A stretch of 7,501 bases of DNA from Oscillospiraceae bacterium (lineage in GTDB: Bacteria; Bacillota_A; Clostridia; Oscillospirales; Oscillospiraceae): NCBI GenBank assembly GCA_017408725.1, contig JAFQUA010000069.1, positions 1 through 7,501 of the forward strand. The letters are read 5' to 3'. Position numbers and translations under genes: made by a program. Positions 6,059 to 7,501 of this stretch are shown in pieces. The notes below the pieces were generated by a model. The model saw nothing but the letters and a program-made list of their open reading frames with translations. It did no database searches and was not told the origin of the DNA. Numbering within the stretch: the first letter of the stretch is position 1; every line of letters starts with the position of its first letter.

Positions 6059-6838
6059 TTAAACAGTGGGCTGGTTAGCTGCCTCGATGATCTTGACGAA
6101 CTTCTCGGGAACCAGAGATGCGCCGCCGATGAGGCCGCCGTCGATGTCGGGCTGAGCCAGCAGCTCGAAGGCGTTCTTCTCGTTCATGGAGCCGCCGTAC
6201 AGAATGGAGATAGCACGGGCGTTCTTGGAAGAGTACAGCTTGCGGACCACGCTGCGGATCATTTCGCAAACTTCCTCAGCCTGCTCGGGAGTAGCGGTCA
6301 GACCGGTACCGATGGCCCAGATGGGCTCGTAAGCGATGACGACCTTGCGGATCTTCTCTTCGGGAACACCGGCAAGACCCAGCTTGATCTGCATGGTGAT
6401 ATGCTCGGCGGTGATGCCGGCTTCGCGCTGCTGCAGAGTTTCACCGCAGCACATGATGGGGATCAGACCTGCGTCCAGAGCGGCCAGAACCTTGGCATTG
6501 ACATCAGCGTCGGTCTCGCCGTAGTACTCACGGCGCTCGGAGTGGCCGATGATAACATACTTGCAGCCGGCGTCAACCAGCATGTTAGTAGCGATCTCAC
6601 CGGTGTAGGCGCCGCTTGCCTTTGCATTGCAGTTTTCAGCGCCGATACCCACGCGGGTCTCGCGCATAGCGCGGACAGCAGCGGGGATGCAGACAGCGGG
6701 AACGCACAGTGCCACATCGCACCAGCGGCCCTTGGGCATAATGGCCTTCAGCTGAGTCATAAACTCCTTGGTTTCGGAGGGGGTCTTGTTCATTTTCCAG
6801 TTACCGGCAATGACGGTCTTGCGATACTTTCTGTTCAT
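6059..6838 (-). CDS. tpiA: Triosephosphate isomerase
   Basis: This enzyme interconverts dihydroxyacetone phosphate and glyceraldehyde 3-phosphate in glycolysis and gluconeogenesis, as a cytoplasmic TIM-barrel dimer. The protein has 259 residues, near the usual 250. The catalytic residues are all visible: N13 and K15 in GNWKMNK (12-18), H99 in IGHSERR (97-103) and E171 in AYEPIWAIGTG (169-179). Loop 6 is AIGTGLTAT, and the phosphate-binding LYGGSM block is near the C-terminus. I chose the ATG at 6838 because AAAGGAG lies eight bases upstream and the family homology starts there. An in-frame ATG at 6865 lies upstream of that site. It follows pgk, the common order in Firmicute glycolytic clusters, but a hairpin separates the two genes and a terminator closes tpiA. 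Confidence 0.98.
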   Translation of the reverse strand: MNRKYRKTVIAGNWKMNKTPSETKEFMTQLKAIMPKGRWCDVALCVPAVCIPAAVRAMRETRVGIGAENCNAKASGAYTGEIATNMLVDAGCKYVIIGHSERREYYGETDADVNAKVLAALDAGLIPIMCCGETLQQREAGITAEHITMQIKLGLAGVPEEKIRKVVIAYEPIWAIGTGLTATPEQAEEVCEMIRSVVRKLYSSKNARAISILYGGSMNEKNAFELLAQPDIDGGLIGGASLVPEKFVKIIEAANQPTV

Positions 6839-6862
6839 TTCGATTTCTCCTTTATATGTGCG

Positions 6863-6877
6863 CATCGCTAGGCGATG
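6863..6877 (-). repeat. Small inverted repeat in the tpiA leader
   Basis: CATCGC and GCGATG (6863-6868 and 6872-6877) form a 6-bp stem with a three-base loop. It lies just upstream of the tpiA ribosome binding site on the minus strand. It may be a leader hairpin or a small operator. It has no T-tail and is too short to call a terminator. Confidence 0.4.
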
Positions 6878-6888
6878 TGATTTACAAA

Positions 6889-6917
6889 TTTATAAATTGA
6901 TATTAATTGAATAGAAA
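6889..6917 (-). promoter_or_regulatory. Weak candidate promoter for tpiA
   Basis: In the AT-rich gap, the minus strand has a -10-like TATAAA (6894-6889) 17 bases after TTTCTA (6917-6912). That -35 matches consensus at only three positions and overlaps the tail of the pgk hairpin. The -10 lies in a 12-bp palindrome (6887-6898, AATTTATAAATT). tpiA may equally depend on read-through from pgk. Confidence 0.25.
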
Positions 6918-6938
6918 GGGGGTGGCGGCGCCACCCCC
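6911..6938 (-). terminator. Strong hairpin after pgk with a poor U-tract
   Basis: Positions 6938-6918 form a nearly perfect palindrome: nine GC-rich pairs (GGGGGTGGC with its complement) around a three-base loop. On the minus strand it is followed by TTTCTATT, a broken T-run. It lies 22 bases after the pgk stop codon. The weak tail suggests partial termination or an RNA-stability hairpin between pgk and tpiA rather than a full stop. Confidence 0.65.
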
Positions 6939-6960
6939 AAAATGTCGCGAAAATGGGGGA

Positions 6961-7501
<541 letters not shown>

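Noticed and set aside
6839..6865. Upstream extension of tpiA from an ATG at 6865
   Set aside because: The extension is upstream of the AAAGGAG site, includes part of a small hairpin, and TIM homology starts after the ATG at 6838.

Overview
The window is ordinary chromosomal housekeeping DNA, most likely from an anaerobic Clostridia-type Firmicute. An Oscillospiraceae/Ruminococcaceae-like gut organism fits best, but that placement is inference from protein flavour. The supporting signs are strong AAAGGAG-type ribosome binding sites, short AT-rich gaps holding sigma-A-like promoters and U-tailed hairpin terminators, a two-domain Sua5/YwlC, an ApeA-type M18 peptidase and a pgk-tpiA cluster. All seven genes lie on the minus strand, so transcription runs from right to left. 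No mobile element, CRISPR array, tRNA, rRNA or clear foreign DNA is visible.

In transcription order: (1) 7501-6961 is the C-terminal part of phosphoglycerate kinase, cut by the right edge, followed by a strong hairpin with a poor U-tract. (2) 6838-6059 is triosephosphate isomerase, followed by a good intrinsic terminator. (3) 5993-2975 is a compact three-gene unit: threonylcarbamoyl-AMP synthase (Sua5/YwlC, tRNA t6A), dephospho-CoA kinase (coaE) and an M18 zinc aminopeptidase (apeA). The first two genes overlap by ATGA, and the ribosome binding site of apeA contains part of the coaE stop codon. A terminator closes the unit. (4) 2863-1703 is a RodA/FtsW-type SEDS protein with its own extended -10 promoter, a probable TTG start and its own terminator. 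(5) 1602-169 is uronate isomerase (uxaC), with its own promoter and a hairpin terminator that could work in both directions. (6) 1-168 is a non-coding end region with that terminator and a perfect 15-bp inverted repeat.

Functionally, pgk and tpiA are lower and middle glycolysis. The Sua5-coaE-apeA unit joins tRNA modification, the last step of CoA synthesis and peptide turnover. RodA polymerises peptidoglycan during elongation, and UxaC starts breakdown of glucuronate and galacturonate. I found no convincing undescribed system. The most useful second looks concern regulation: a possible attenuator between pgk and tpiA, a terminator directly against the Sua5 ribosome binding site with no visible promoter, and a rodA start that the promoter position forces downstream.
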